A stretch of 64,000 bases of DNA from Bradysia coprophila. Its lineage: Eukaryota; Arthropoda; Insecta; Diptera; Sciaridae. Position numbers and translations under genes: made by a program. Under the pieces are notes generated by a model, which did no database searches, was not told where the DNA came from, and worked only from the letters and a program-made list of their open reading frames with translations. This document shows, piece by piece, positions 43,040-55,308 of the stretch. How positions within the stretch are numbered: position 1 is the first letter of the stretch; every line of letters starts with the position of its first letter. The stretch is from the NCBI RefSeq assembly GCF_014529535.1, contig NW_023503296.1, positions 62,001 to 126,000 on the forward strand, read 5' to 3'.

Positions 43040-46000
43040 TCAATTCGTTTGCAGCACTTCCTGTAGCATATATTTGAGCTGAGCATTTTGCCGCCGTAGT
43101 CTATCACAATCCCCATGCAGCTTCTCTCGTATCTTTAATTGCACCAAATAATCGGAAAGACCACATTCCAACGACGACCACAAGTGAGCATGTTCTTCGG
43201 GAAAAATTGTCCGATAGTTGGTCCACAGCAATTCAATTTGATCTTTCCGTTGTGCCGGATTGATGCACAAATCAAGTATGCCGTTGCGTTTCTTCTTTTT
43301 TCCATTTTCGTGCGATTTTTCCGTTTCCATCGATTTAATTGTCATTTCCAGCGCTGAGAGAATGTGAGCATAATTTACAGATAATTGATGAATGGAATCG
43401 GTTGTCGTTTGATCGGTAGAATTTCGATTCAAATCTTCAATGAGCCTCATCAAATCCAAGTCCAAGGAAACATTGTCGATTTTATCGTCAGCATTCGGTA
43501 CTACAAATGACGATTTGTCTGAATCGTTTGACAGTGATGGAGATCCTATTGTTGAAATGGTTTGTGCCTTTCCTTGACCATGGATTTCGATTACTTTTTC
43601 GTCTTCACATTGCGAGCAATGTGCTAATAATTCCAAATTCGTAAAAAACTTCCTTAAACTATCTGAATTCTCTAGACCAACAGCCTGGAAGGAAAGTAAT
43701 TATTTCTCTGGAGCCAATGTCCTTTATTATCTTTCACGGCTTACTGAAAAAATATTGGCCAGCTGAGCGATCTTTTGCTCTTCTGGCGTCATATTGCATA
43801 ATTGGAATACTTTAGGAAGATCTTTATCGATCATGTAGTTCATACTGCCGACTATTGTTTCGAAGACATTCTGAATCAATTTCCAATCATACTTCTCAGT
43901 CAAATTTCGAGTAATTTGCGCCTCTTCACTGTCCGTGCTACCTGAACGTGGCGATTTACCACTCATTTGCAGAGATTCTAAATTGGAATCCACTAAATTA
44001 TTTAAATCGGGTAGTTCCCAGCGGATTCCCAGGTGCTCTTTGAAGAATATTTTATTGAAGGCGCAAATTTGAGACAACAAATCATTGGCTTCTTCTAGGT
44101 TCATTTTCAGGATATTTTGGAACTACAAACAGAGGGGCAAAGTAACGTTCCGACGAATATATGGATAAGCAAACTATTGGCCACACCTTTGACTCATTGT
44201 CCCTGATTGCAATTTTAGCCTTCACTTCCAATTTTGATAGACGGTCTCGAATCTTTTGGCAGTTATCCTCAATTTCAAAGGATTTCGTTTTGAAAGTGTT
44301 CTTAGTCTCGCTAATTTCCTTCCTCAAATTTGATGCTAAATTGACCAACTTCAACCAAATTTTCTTCTGTGCTTCGTACACTATTTGATTGGCATTTTCA
44401 GTGTTTTTCTTCTCCAACACTTGATAGTTGTAGTTGAATTTGAGTGAATTCGAGAAATACGTAGCCGTTTTTTCCTCTAATTCCATTTCCATGTTCTCTT
44501 GGTCCTTTTCCATAATCATGCGAAACGAATGAGTCACTTCATCGTACTCGGTGCGCAACTCTCTGAAAGAGTAGAAATCAACCATTTCGGCTCAAAGCTC
44601 CCTCGCAAGAACGATTCTACAAACAAAGCAACTTTCTTTGGTACCTGAATTTGATTTGCAACGATGCTTGATACTCCCGTTCCGCATCGTATTTCTTATC
44701 AATGTTGTCCAACATACTTGTTATGTCCTTGCCCACAATAATTTCGTTGGAAAATTCGTGACGACACTTATACAGTCTTTCGTACTCATCCTGATGAAAC
44801 TGATTGATTGTTTCGTCCAATTTTAAAATTTGTCGAGCATAGCACTGCTTCAAGTGTTTTAAATAGTTATTGACCCGTTGCATGAGATAATGTAGATCGT
44901 AGTCCTGTTTCTCTAACATCGACGTGTGCGATGCATTGATTCGAATCAAATCATTTTTGATCGTTTGAATGATGTCGTCCCTTTCTTGCATGACTTCTAG
45001 AATTTGAGTTTGAAGAAGTTTCAAAGTTTTCAGAAATTTGGACGGCTCATCATTATGTCGAGACCTGAGCGTTGCCCAACGATCGTGTATTTTGGATAAT
45101 TTTTCTTCTATGCCGACAGACTTCTCTTGCATGTGTTCCAACATACCTTGACAGAGTATACAGAACGTTTCATTAGTTTCAACCTGTTTTTATCGTCAAA
45201 TTTCTAATTCTTCAGCTGCCCTTTCGACTTATTCAATTTTTCGTGGCAACGAAAAAATAGTTTAGTCTTAACACCACCTTTACAGTACCTTCCTCATATG
45301 TCTTCTCTCGTTTTCTTTGCTCCAGTTGACGCTGTTCACAAGAAACTCGGATATTCGTCATTAGGTCATTGCCTTTTTGGTGCAACTTTTCCAGCTCTAA
45401 GTTGTGCTCCAACATTAGTACTTCAACAACATTTCCCTCTTTCGCTTTCTGATCATATGTTCTGTAAAAACAAATTTAGTTGGTTCAAAAATTGTGTTCC
45501 GTCGAATGTTGGGACTGTGCTAACCCTTTTCGGGATGCCATGAACCGATCTTTACACGTTTTGTCGATTCTATCAACTTTGGCATCCAGAGGTAGATATT
45601 CATCTTCTTTAAATCTCCTATATAAATCGTGCGGATAGGTTAGGGTCAATGACTCTCTCGTCTTTTCCATATTCACGTTTTCGTTGCAGTCAAATGGTGG
45701 GACAACCTATTTTTTGACTTAAAGTTTCGCTTACTGTGACGCAAATTATTAATTTAATTTTGCTTCCTCAAGATCCGTAAAATGTTCTTAAATTCAAAAA
45801 AATCAGCACTTCCTGCTTAGGTTGGTTCTGCTTGAGGCCTTACATCGCATGTAAACATTAAACTGCTTAAACCTGGCCTTAAGAAGTCAACTATAGAGAA
45901 AATGGATGATTTACACCGATAAACTTACACAAATATTTGCATTTTATGTTTGGGTTGCTGTACGGAAAACATCAATTTTACCGTGTCGCGACATTACATC

Positions 46001-46819
46001 ACCAACACATTAATATCTTCCTGAAATTTACCGTTTTTAGGGCTACATTTCCTGTTAATCTAAACGGTCTATTGGCGTAGTACTTCGTCTATTGATACCG
46101 TTTTGCAAATAGGAGAAACTTACACATCAAAGGTACATTAATCGTGACGCTAACCATGTCTGGTGTCATGGCAAAGAGACCATTACGGATCAGGAAAAAC
46201 AGTTTTTTGATTTTTCCATTTCGTTTCGGTTTTCGGGGAAACGCTCACGGTTGGTTTGAAACGAGATTAAAATTCAATAATTCTGTAGGTTTTTGCTTGT
46301 TAGGTCTTTTTTAGTGAGCCAACAATGATTTATCAATCGTCTTAAATACAATAGCTGCAATATTAATTGAATTTTAGAAGAAACCAGAATTTCCGCATCA
46401 GCCCAATAGTGACATCTACACCAAAATAAGTCATATCTGACTTCTTCGACACTCAATTGTTGTCTAATAAAAAGGGTGCGCGTCGCGACCGATGCGTATC
46501 TTGTTTGGAATTGTTACAAAGCTTAAGCTTAGGGATAAGCAAATGTACATATTTTGATTTTAAAAATAAGTTGGAAGTGTTCGAAGATATCGCCCATTGA
46601 AAATCGTGATTTTTCGACTACTTGGGGCTACAGCTGCCCAACCAGATGTTCCAATGTGAATTTTTTTTTATGAAAAGTCTTAGAATTAGTCACACTACCG
46701 ATCCCAATATATGTCAGAATTAACTGCTACTCTACCTGTCGTGGAAGACACAGCAGCTGGTTCTCGGAAACGGCCCAGCCGTTCGGTCTGATTTTTTCCT
46801 GTGTGATGTTCTTGTCCAT
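43040..46819 (-). CDS. DRC1: Dynein regulatory complex protein 1
   Basis: Seven coding exons, complement of 43040..43684, 43745..44122, 44187..44562, 44645..45146, 45289..45461, 45525..45706 and 46736..46819, give 779 aa (human DRC1 740). The protein is almost all coiled coil. T-N-I-R-V-S-C-E-Q-R lies in the N-terminal third. A long E/K/Q-rich rod holds Y-D-L-H-Y-L-M-Q-R-V and N-Y-N-Y-Q-V-L-E-K-K-N. The DRC1-type C-terminal block is M-N-L-E-E-A-N-D-L-L followed by K-E-H-L-G-I-R-W, and the last helix is R-R-Q-N-A-Q-L-K-Y-M-L. DRC1 is a nexin-dynein regulatory complex subunit that controls ciliary/flagellar beating, so sperm or chordotonal expression is expected. The first exon is about 1 kb away; it keeps frame and has an ATG but is less certain. 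Confidence 0.9.
45707..46735 (-). other. DRC1 intron 1
   Basis: A 1 kb AT-rich intron, far longer than the other DRC1 introns. It holds the left arm (GGTTGGTTTGAAACGAGATT, about 46250-46270) of an inverted pair whose right arm lies beyond exon 1 at about 46874-46900. No other gene was seen. Confidence 0.5.
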
Positions 46820-47578
46820 CACTGATTAATATAAAAAAGAAAAAAAAATTATTGGTGGTTGGCGTTCCCTATTTAATCTCGTTTCAAACCAACCGTGCGC
46901 TAGCAGTTCACCGATATTGGCGAATTTTTTACCACTTTTCAATTGTTGTCACATCTCAGTGTAGATGTTTTTTAATCCCAATGAGACATGCAATTACCTT
47001 TCTACAACCCTTCTACCCCACACGACCTTGTACATTATGTGAATCTGGAGAGATTTCCATAATGAAAGTGCACCTTTTCGGTTTTTGATCACACCTTGCA
47101 TTAGCCACAAGTATCAAGGGATCCTTTTTCTGAAAGTGGTTTCCAATACGTTTCTAGGCAATATAAAAAAGTCAACTGGAAAAGGGATTCCGATTTCGGT
47201 AGGCAGATTTTTATTTCAAAACTTTTCGCTCGCCGTTTGTTACTGACAAAGTGAAACACGTTGTCGTTCCATGGCATGGAATGAAATAAAAGACCCACAC
47301 CACACTTAGCGTATATAAATCATTTTTATTTTTCCTTTTTCTCATTTTGATATAATTGAATCTGAGTCAATTTTCTCTTTTGTTATATATTTACAATTAA
47401 TCCATTACCGTTGAATAATGTTTTTATATGGAATGATCACCACTTTGTTATTGTTTTAATCTGTATTGCTGTGTAAAGCGTTTTTTTTAAATAGATCTGT
47501 GTGTTTTGTGTATTATAATAAATTGCGTTATGTTCTAGTTTTCACTTCTTCTACGCAATTGACACAATTTTATCTTGA
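46820..47578. other. DRC1 5' region and 3' region of the next gene
   Basis: It holds the right arm of the inverted pair around DRC1 exon 1. A fragment at about 46930-47090 is related to the foldback arms at 49.6-50.3 kb (CTCAGTGTAGATG, GCAATTACCTTTCTA, GACCTTGTAC). An AT-rich tail follows, with TTTATT motifs that read AATAAA on the minus strand. Confidence 0.5.
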
Positions 47579-48754
47579 TTATGTACAGAAGTGAAAATGC
47601 TCGAGGGGTGCTCCGCAAAATCTGGTGGAAAGGTTCGTGATCATGTAATCATACAATGTTTGCACTGACATTGATACATGTGCGCCGGCTGGCACCGACA
47701 AAATGTTTTCATATATTGACGTCATTTTGCGCCGCCAATCACTAAAACTGACTGAATTTATATGGAAATCAAGCCACCCTTTTTCACTCCAAGTCCGGCG
47801 CACATATCTACCGACATCAATACAAAATCGCAAAATTAATGTCACAAGATTTTCGGATAGTTGGTCCACCCCTCCGAAAATAATGTTGATGTCTCTCTCT
47901 GTGTAAATGCAATAAAATTCTTGTTCACTACCAAAATCAATCGATGGACGTTCGTTTGAGGTGTCTTACACAATTATCACAAAAAGAATTTTGTTTCCAA
48001 GTTATATCGTGAAAATACGAAATTATTCACCGAAATCGATTTAACCTCTCACAGACGTTAAGCATATCACCTGTAGGTATAATATCGAGTCACTGCTTTT
48101 GATTTAGAAATTTTCATCGGATTCATCTACTACTTCATTAGGTGTAACATTTGGGTGAATCACATAACGCTACAGCATATGGTACAGTATGCAGTATACA
48201 GTAACTTATCTCGTTGTCGATAACATTAGCAAAGCCGTCGGTAAAAGGTTAAAGTTTGATAAAAAGCTCAGTTTATCGTAAATAGTTCGATTAAACGATT
48301 AATGAAAGCACTATGCAAGCAATACGAGTATCATTCGATTCGTAAAAATTCTTGCCTCTTCAAAACAAAAAAAATTTGAAAGTTGTGCTAATAGACCAGT
48401 GCTCCCACGCCACTTTTAGTTACTCATAAGGCGGTTTGAAATCTGTGCCATATTATTACATTTTGTTCTCCAATTTTTATGAGTCCTCGAAGGGCGCTGA
48501 AGATCATTATATATCGTAGAAAAACCAAATTCGTGTCCAAATGAAGGTATTGGCGTGAAATGATTAATAAATTGTTTTTTGAAAGAGTTGTCGTAGGTCT
48601 CGCACGACAGGCTTTTTAATAAAAAAAAATATTTTGATTCTTCAGTTGACACCACTACCTTCATATTTTGACATCGACCTGGACTTTCTGCGGCCTCAAT
48701 AGTAAAAGTCGCCGAACAAAACTGGTTTTCGCACCGGGTGATAACATGGCACAT
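47579..48754 (-). CDS. Unrecognised two-exon candidate gene, ~216 aa
   Basis: Complement of 47579..47898 and 48424..48754, joined by GTAACT...ACAG with matching phases (A|AG). The N-terminal part is cysteine-rich (M-C-H-V, C-E-N-Q-F-C, G-R-C-Q). The rest is a mixed alpha/beta-looking, tryptophan-containing sequence with V-R-R-T-W-S-E-K-G-W-L-D-F and V-P-A-G-A-H-V-S-M-S-V. A CAG acceptor at 48760-48762 suggests a further upstream exon, so the start at 48754 may not be the true one. Composition and length argue for real coding DNA, but I do not recognise the family. It lies between DRC1 and FKBP8 on the same strand. Confidence 0.4.
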
Positions 48755-49356
48755 GAACACTGTAGACTAATGAGTGCCTCAAAGTGCCGTGGAACACTGG
48801 TCTTCAATCAAAATGGCGCGTAGATGATTTTCGGTTTGAGTTTCGTTTTTTTTCCAAATACACCGCGAAAAGTACAATGCACCACTGGCACGTTCTAAAC
48901 CGGACACACCTTATCAAAATCTGATAAATAATTTGATTTAAGCAAAATTTAAAAAAAAATAATCGAAATTTATGCATCCAACAGACAACGTCCACTGGAC
49001 ATTATACTTGGTATTGATCCCGGTTGTGTACATTCGTATTCATTATATATAATTCAATTCAATGCAAACAATTCATCACAACAAAGATACTAGACAACAT
49101 AAAAGCAAAAATTGTTTTACATAAAAAAAATGATCGATGAATGAATGGCAATGCGACTGTTAGATTGAACAATGTTTCGGCAAGTGTTGTGTAATCGGAT
49201 TTATACTAACGAACAACAAAGTTAAAGAAAAAAAATTAATTGAAATTCTATCGTCGAAGTGATCATGGAACTAATTTTGAAATTTTTTTAAATTTTTAAC
49301 ATTTTTTTTAAACCAATTGCAAACGAAAATGTCGTAGAGGTTTCAAGAAAAAATCA
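48755..49356. other. Region between the candidate gene and FKBP8
   Basis: The right part is probably the FKBP8 3' UTR on the minus strand. It is AT-rich with no supported ORF. Confidence 0.4.
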
Positions 49357-52300
49357 TTAAAAATATTTGTATCTGTACATAGCCACGCCAGCAACACCAA
49401 CTAGAATTGATCCTATTAAATATCCCCAGAGTTTGAGCTGTAAGGTTCAAACAAAAATTTCAGTTTATCAATCGACGGTTCCTATTCAGACTATAATGAA
49501 GGATCCTTTTAAAAAACAGCTGACCGAAATCGGACGTGTTTTCTAGTGGAATTTTTTATATGTCCAGTAAGGTATTCGACCCTAGAAGCCAAAACTACTT
49601 CAGAAAAAATTCTTCGAAGCTTGTGTGGCCTGTGTAAGGTGAACAAAAACCGAAAACATGCACTTTTCTTACCAAATTTTCTCCAGTTACACAAGCCGTA
49701 CAGGGCCGTGTAGGGCGTCATTAGAAAGGTAATTGCATGTACTTTAGGTCTTATTGGGGTCCACACTGAGATATGTGCAGTTGAAGTTTTCAACCGAAAA
49801 AGACTGAAAAATTACACTTTTCTTACAGGAATTTCTTGAGGTACACGAAACGTACAGGGCCGTGAGAAGTGTCATTGGAAAGGTAATTGCAAATAGGGTC
49901 TTATGGGGGTTCGGAAGCATTTACAATGAAATATGGGAAATTGAAATGCTTAAGTGCTCACATTTCATCGTAGATGATACCAAACTTCCGTAAGACTCAC
50001 TTGCCCTAAAACAACATAAAAATTACCTTTCCATTGACACCCCACGCGACCTTGTACCTTTCGTGTACCTCGAGAAATTTCTGTAAGAAGAGTGCATGTT
50101 TTCAGTCTTTTTTTCGGTTAAAAACTTCAACTGCACATATCTCAGTGTGGGTGCTATTTGCTCTGGAAGTACATGCAATTACCTTTCTAATGACACCACA
50201 CACGATCCTGTACGGCTCGTGTAACTGGAGAAATTTCTGTAAGAGAATTGATGTTTTCGGTTTTTATCACCTTACACCCACACAAGTCGAATACCTTCCT
50301 GTCGACTGTTCATCAAAAGAATCCCTCAATTCATTCGCATACTTTCGGTACATCCTCATTTTTCGACATTCGTCCCGGTCGACGGTTTTTTTCCTCAATT
50401 CTCTGGGCTTGGCCCAACATTTTCTGGTACATGTCTTTCTCGTTGCGCGCCTCACGTTTCGATTTCAGTATGCATTTACCCAGCAACTGAGTGAATATGA
50501 AGCAAAAGAGATTTTAGATAAATTTGAAGTTCGCGAACACATTGTTGTAATAGAATAACTTACTTGTTGAATGGCTTTACTATCGGGATCAAGTGTTGCA
50601 GCTTTTTGTAGTACAGGAATCGAAGCGTTGATTTCACCCTTGGCCTCGAGAATCTGATGGAAATGGTCAATGAACATTCATTTTGTGCATTTTTTTGACT
50701 TTCAAATATAACTCACTTTTCCCTTTCGAAATAGCGCTTTGACGTTATCCGGTTGGCATCTTGGAAAATGTAAAAAAAAATATTTAATAAAACTCTGAGT
50801 TCTTTTTATCGAAATTTCTAGGCAGTGGAATTATTCTCATTCAAATCAAACAGTTACAAAAAGGGTCAATCAAACGTGAAAAATAAAACAAACTCGAAAC
50901 CGGTTTTTTGCTAAATACTCTAGGCATGCAGAGCTAGAATGGGTAAAAATACCACTCGGTCAACTCATTTGTTCAGCCAACACACTTCAAGCATCTTCTC
51001 AAAAGATTTGTTTCTTCTATAAAAAAAGTGCCGTGGACACATAAGAAGAGATAGATGCATATGATACAATCTTTGTAAACAATTACAGCATCATGACATG
51101 ACATCAAAGGACTGAATGAGCTGGACAACTGAACATTTCCCGGAAAACCGTCAAGTCTTTTCGCAGTTATCAGTTTAGCAACTTCCGATTGGTTTCATTC
51201 GTTCGGACTTGACTCTCTGACATGACATGACATCAAAGGACTAAATGAGCTGGACAACTGAACATTTCCCGGAGAACCGTCAAGTGTTTTCGTACTTATC
51301 AGTTTAGCATCTCCCGATTGGTCTCATTCGTTCGGACTTGACTACTCTGACATGACATCAAAGGACTGAATGAGCTGGACAACTGAACATTTCCCGGAGA
51401 ACCGTCAAGTCTTTTCGTACTTATCAGTTTAGCATCTCCCGATTGGTTTCATTCGTTCGGACTTGACTACACTGACTTTCCCACAAACTGCCTAGTCATG
51501 ACACGCACACATATTACGCCATTTACCTTAAAACATTTTCAACAGACGATAGAGCCGCTTCGTACGCCGATATTTTCATTTGAGCAGCGGCCAAATTATT
51601 GTAGACCTTAACACGAATCTCTAGCAATTCCTGGAGCTCAGCATTGGTAAACTGGAAATTGATTGGTCGAGTTAAAAATTGCGGCAAAGCAACGAACAAC
51701 TAGAACGCCAGAAAATTTACATCATTTTTGGTTGGAATCTCAATGCCGGGTCCATTATCGTTTAAGTATTCCAATGCGCGCCGGTACAATTGAATTGCCA
51801 GATTACTTTCGTTTCGTTCGTACCAAAAGTTTCCTCGTTCACGTTTTCGGTTTCTAATCGAAATAGAACATTGGTTAGTTGAATATACGGTCGAAACGAA
51901 TGTCACACCCTTACCCAATAGATTTACGTAGTTCGAATGATTGATCCTCAAGGTCGCCCTCTTCATCACAACTTAACAGTTCAACGGTATAAGTGACCTA
52001 TCACGGAAAACTGGTTTGAATCAGAAATCGACAACACAATTTTGTTTCATACTTTCGCTCCAGGTGGTATCGATGCCGATGGATTTTGTTCGTTTTTTAA
52101 ACCAATTGTCCCATAAGCGAACCGTGACTCACATACAACTTCCGCAGTTTCACCCAATCCCATTAACGGTAATGCCATGTCAATACCCTGAACCACTTCG
52201 TTGTCACCAACATGGACAATCAGATCCTGTTGATTCTCAACCACTGTTCCATTCTCCAATTTTCCAATCGCATTTATTTTGCATATATCGCCCCGTTGTG

Positions 52301-52562
52301 GCTTTATGTCCGGATGACCTTCGACAAGTACCTAACCACAACAATTGGAGCAATCATTGAAGCGACAATACGCTCGACACAAAATTGACTTTGGACTCAC
52401 TTTCTTCGTCAACTGTCCAGTTCCAATAATGTCCATTACATCATCGACTCTTTTCTCTGATGTGTCGGCATTTGTGGCTGGTAAATTATCAGTTGATTCT
52501 TTCAAGTCATTGGCTAAACTTAAATCTTCAAATGAACTGCTATTGGATTTTTCCGTATCCAT
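49357..52562 (-). CDS. FKBP8: FKBP8-type immunophilin with TPRs and tail anchor
   Basis: Nine exons, complement of 49357..49437, 50343..50486, 50564..50653, 50717..50759, 51527..51651, 51721..51853, 51915..51997, 52053..52331 and 52401..52562, give 379 aa (human FKBP8 412). After an acidic N-terminus comes D-V-M-D-I-I-G-T-G, the FKBP entry. The FKBP fold follows ([28 protein letters not shown]). Three TPR motifs come next, starting at R-E-R-G-N-F-W-Y-E and including N-N-L-A-A-A-Q-M-K and [15 protein letters not shown] basic linker leads to a C-terminal hydrophobic helix [16 protein letters not shown] ending R-Y-K-Y-F. This layout is FKBP8 (Drosophila zonda): a tail-anchored mitochondrial/ER co-chaperone linked to autophagy. 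The tail exon sits 0.9 kb from its neighbour because a foldback element lies in the last intron. Confidence 0.94.
49571..50301. mobile_element. Foldback element in the last FKBP8 intron
   Basis: The left arm (about 49571-49890) and right arm (about 50020-50301) are imperfect inverse complements. Each contains two subunits built on ACACAAGCCGTACAGGGCCG / TCATT-GAAAGGTAATTGCA. A related fragment lies at about 46930-47090. The right arm stops close to exon 8. Confidence 0.8.
51091..51476. repeat. Three tandem ~128 bp units in an FKBP8 intron
   Basis: Each unit contains CATGACATCAAAGGACT.A, ATGAGCTGGACAACTGAACA, TTTCCCGGA.AACCGTCAAG, TTATCAGTTTAGCA and CATTCGTTCGGACTTGACT. Units differ at only a few positions, so the amplification is recent. 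They lie in the intron between exons 51527..51651 and 50717..50759. Confidence 0.9.
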
Positions 52563-53244
52563 TTTTTTTGTGATCCTACAAGTCAACAACAAAACTTTTA
52601 TCAGTCCAACATCAACTTTTTGGTTGACTCGAAATTGCGAAATAAAATTTATAGAAAGTTGCGTTTCACAGACGATGATATTTACTTTACGAATAAAAAT
52701 TGTTCGGTCGAATCGCTAACCCTACAAGTGAATTAACGGAAATGATAATTTTATTGTCGAAATGGTCTCGGGTTAAATCTTACAGCAAAAATATTTCAGA
52801 GAAATTAAACAAAAAAAACTGATTTTGACAATTGAAACACTCGCAGTTTCATTGATACGTCTGATCATCGTCCCAGCTGGAAAAATTACAAACGAACAAA
52901 GATTTTTGTTTTTGCTGCACAACGATACTCATCGAATTGAAAAATTATTTTTTTCTCATAATTCTTCTTTCAATGGACAATTAAACAAACAACAAAATAT
53001 TTGAAAATTGCATAATAGAAGTCACGTTCTGGATGTTTCTGTAAATAATTATCGATAAAACCGAGAAAACTCATGGAATCATTAGTGTTGTTGAGCAGGG
53101 TCGTATTAGGGGGAATAATTTAATGCTTCATGGTTCACTCAAAATCGCTTCAAATTTTTCGGTGTCGTTTCGTTAAGTCGTCAAATTGAAAAGGATTGAA
53201 TAGTTATTTACGTCACAAGGGCATTTCATTTTCGCGTGACGTAT
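52563..53244. other. FKBP8 upstream region
   Basis: AT-rich with no supported ORF; the FKBP8 promoter is presumably here. No clear TATA. Confidence 0.4.
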
Positions 53245-53512
53245 TACGTTTTTCATGCTTCGAGTCGAAAATGAGGGAAATTTTTCTCTCGAGTTTTCGG
53301 TACTTTGCATGAAAACTCACATGTGTACCTGCTTTGGACGATTGATTTCAAGCACTCAATCCGTTCGGCCTACAACTCGCGAAATTGCCTAAAATTAATC
53401 GTGCAAATCAGGTACACAAATGACTATTTCATGCTTCAGACGAGAGCCGAAAGTGAAGAAATGTCAAAAATTGACATTGACATTTGTACTCTCGGCTCTC
53501 GTCTGAAGCATC
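53245..53512. mobile_element. Single arm of the 3.8-4.8 kb foldback family plus a palindrome
   Basis: 53245-53430 matches the right arm of the 3756-4769 element (TTTTCATGCTTCGAGTCGAA, CATGAAAACTCACATGTG, GCGAAATTGCCTAAAATTAA) with about 10-15% visible differences and a short deletion. It is followed by a palindrome CATGCTTCAGACGAGAGCCG... at about 53433-53508. The left arm is absent. Confidence 0.75.
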
Positions 53513-55308
53513 AAAATATTTACTTTGATTTGATTGTTTTGTTGTATACAATGAAGATCATCAATAAATGTGTCGATTGGAACAAACTTTAGTTTAAAAA
53601 TTGCGTAAAATGTATCAGATTCAAAGAAATATATGCACCGTCAACCACTTTTTCCGTTACGTAATTTATAAACATCACCTAAAACAAGAGTTCAAGGCTT
53701 TCTGTTAAAGATTCTTATAAACAATGAAAACCAGAAACGACGATCTAAATCAACATTCTGGAAGAACATATCAGGGGCTTGACATAAATTACGTAACACT
53801 TGCTTCTGTGAGAGACTTATCCAGGTCATTCAGAACCTAGAGCTTAACTGTGGGGCAAAATTGAATTGCATTTCATGCAAGGCTATAGAATGTTGGGGAG
53901 GTCATGAAGATCGCCAGCATCTGTATCTACGAGACCTCACCAAAGTTTACAGCCTTGTTTCGTGCAACTCGAACAATTTTTTTTTCTCTACCTGTTGATG
54001 TGAAGGTAGAAAACGGAATGAGTCTATTTATCTAAAGTCCGGTGTATTATTGACCAAAATCATTTCCGAGCGTTCACGCCGTAAGTGCGCTTAAATTTTT
54101 TTTTTTAAATTTCACCTATTGTGATGATTTTTGTTGACGTGATGATGTGGTCAATTTTTTATAAAATGGCGATCTGCTTGCCCTCTCCCAAGTTTACAGC
54201 CTTGGGTTTGGGAGTCGGGTTTGGTTTTGACATTTATTATTTTGCAACAGTGCTTTGCTTAAACCTTTGCTTAGAACCCCTTCCCCCCGTCCTCTCACCA
54301 GTTAATCCTCCTGTTTGTAAAATTAAGTCTGTCAGTTGTAGTCTTTAGTTTTTAAGTTAAGTCAAGTATTAGAAAAGGTTTTTGTCTAGTTTTCCTTTCG
54401 CCCTCTCGCTCGTGAGTCGCCATTTATATAAATAACTAACACATTAACGCTGAATTAAGTTGAAAAGCCGTCCTTAGGCTAAACACTTACTGCAAGTGAA
54501 ACATTATTATTATATTCGTAATTTGTATTTTTTTTGATAATAAAGTTCGTTAAGCCTTTGCTTAGAATATTATTGTCAAATAAAACGCCACTCAGTACCA
54601 GTCTTCCAGTAAATCGCAGAAAACGTTCAAAGTTGGGTTGGAAATAAGACTATGAATCTAAAATATTAATAACATTTAAAATAAATTTTTTAAGAAAAAT
54701 GCAATTGACGCCGTAACTATGGTCGAAATTCAAAATGGAAAGTACGTGATACTTTTTAACGCAGCGTCATTTTCATACAAGGAAACGTTGAAATTTGCTT
54801 TTCAGTTCACTTTTTCATCGAATCGTTCACTTGAAATTCAAGGCGCACTTACGACGTGAATTGTTTACTTTACTCGGGAGGTAATAGGGCCATTCACTTC
54901 CTTGGGAAAACCCATTACCTCGCTCGTACATTAAAATAGCATACTGCACACGGGAAATATTTTGATATCTACTATCACGATGAGTAAAAGTACCTCGGGC
55001 TGAAGCCCTCAAATCAAATATTATCTGGATAAAAGATATCAAATTACTTCCCTGGTATAGTAATCTACTATAATCATGCGTCTATAACTAAACTTCCTAT
55101 AAGTTCATTAGTCTAATGTGTAATCTTAAAGAACATGGTCTGAAATGACGCTTTTCTCCTATATTATAGTCACATGTACAAACTTATTAGAATGATCAGT
55201 GAGCGTAAAACGGACCAGCTTAAAATTTAATCACACAAATCTCTCAAAGGCAAAAACAATTAGAAAATGAAAATCGAATTGTAGTGGTGAGAATATCATA
55301 ACTTAAGT
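53513..55308. other. Gene-free stretch, possible element remnant
   Basis: 53800-54560 has a different composition, with coding-like C- and P-rich frames at 54121-54348 and a terminal TTTTGATAATAAAGTTC, suggesting the 3' end of a degraded retroelement or retrocopy. There is no intact domain. Confidence 0.3.

Noticed and set aside
50034..50558. 174 aa plus ORF
   Set aside because: It crosses the foldback arm and runs antisense to FKBP8 exon 8; the real gene is on the minus strand.
53800..54560. Possible LINE or retrocopy
   Set aside because: Only compositional hints and an AATAAA-like tail; no reverse transcriptase motif, so it is not called as an element.
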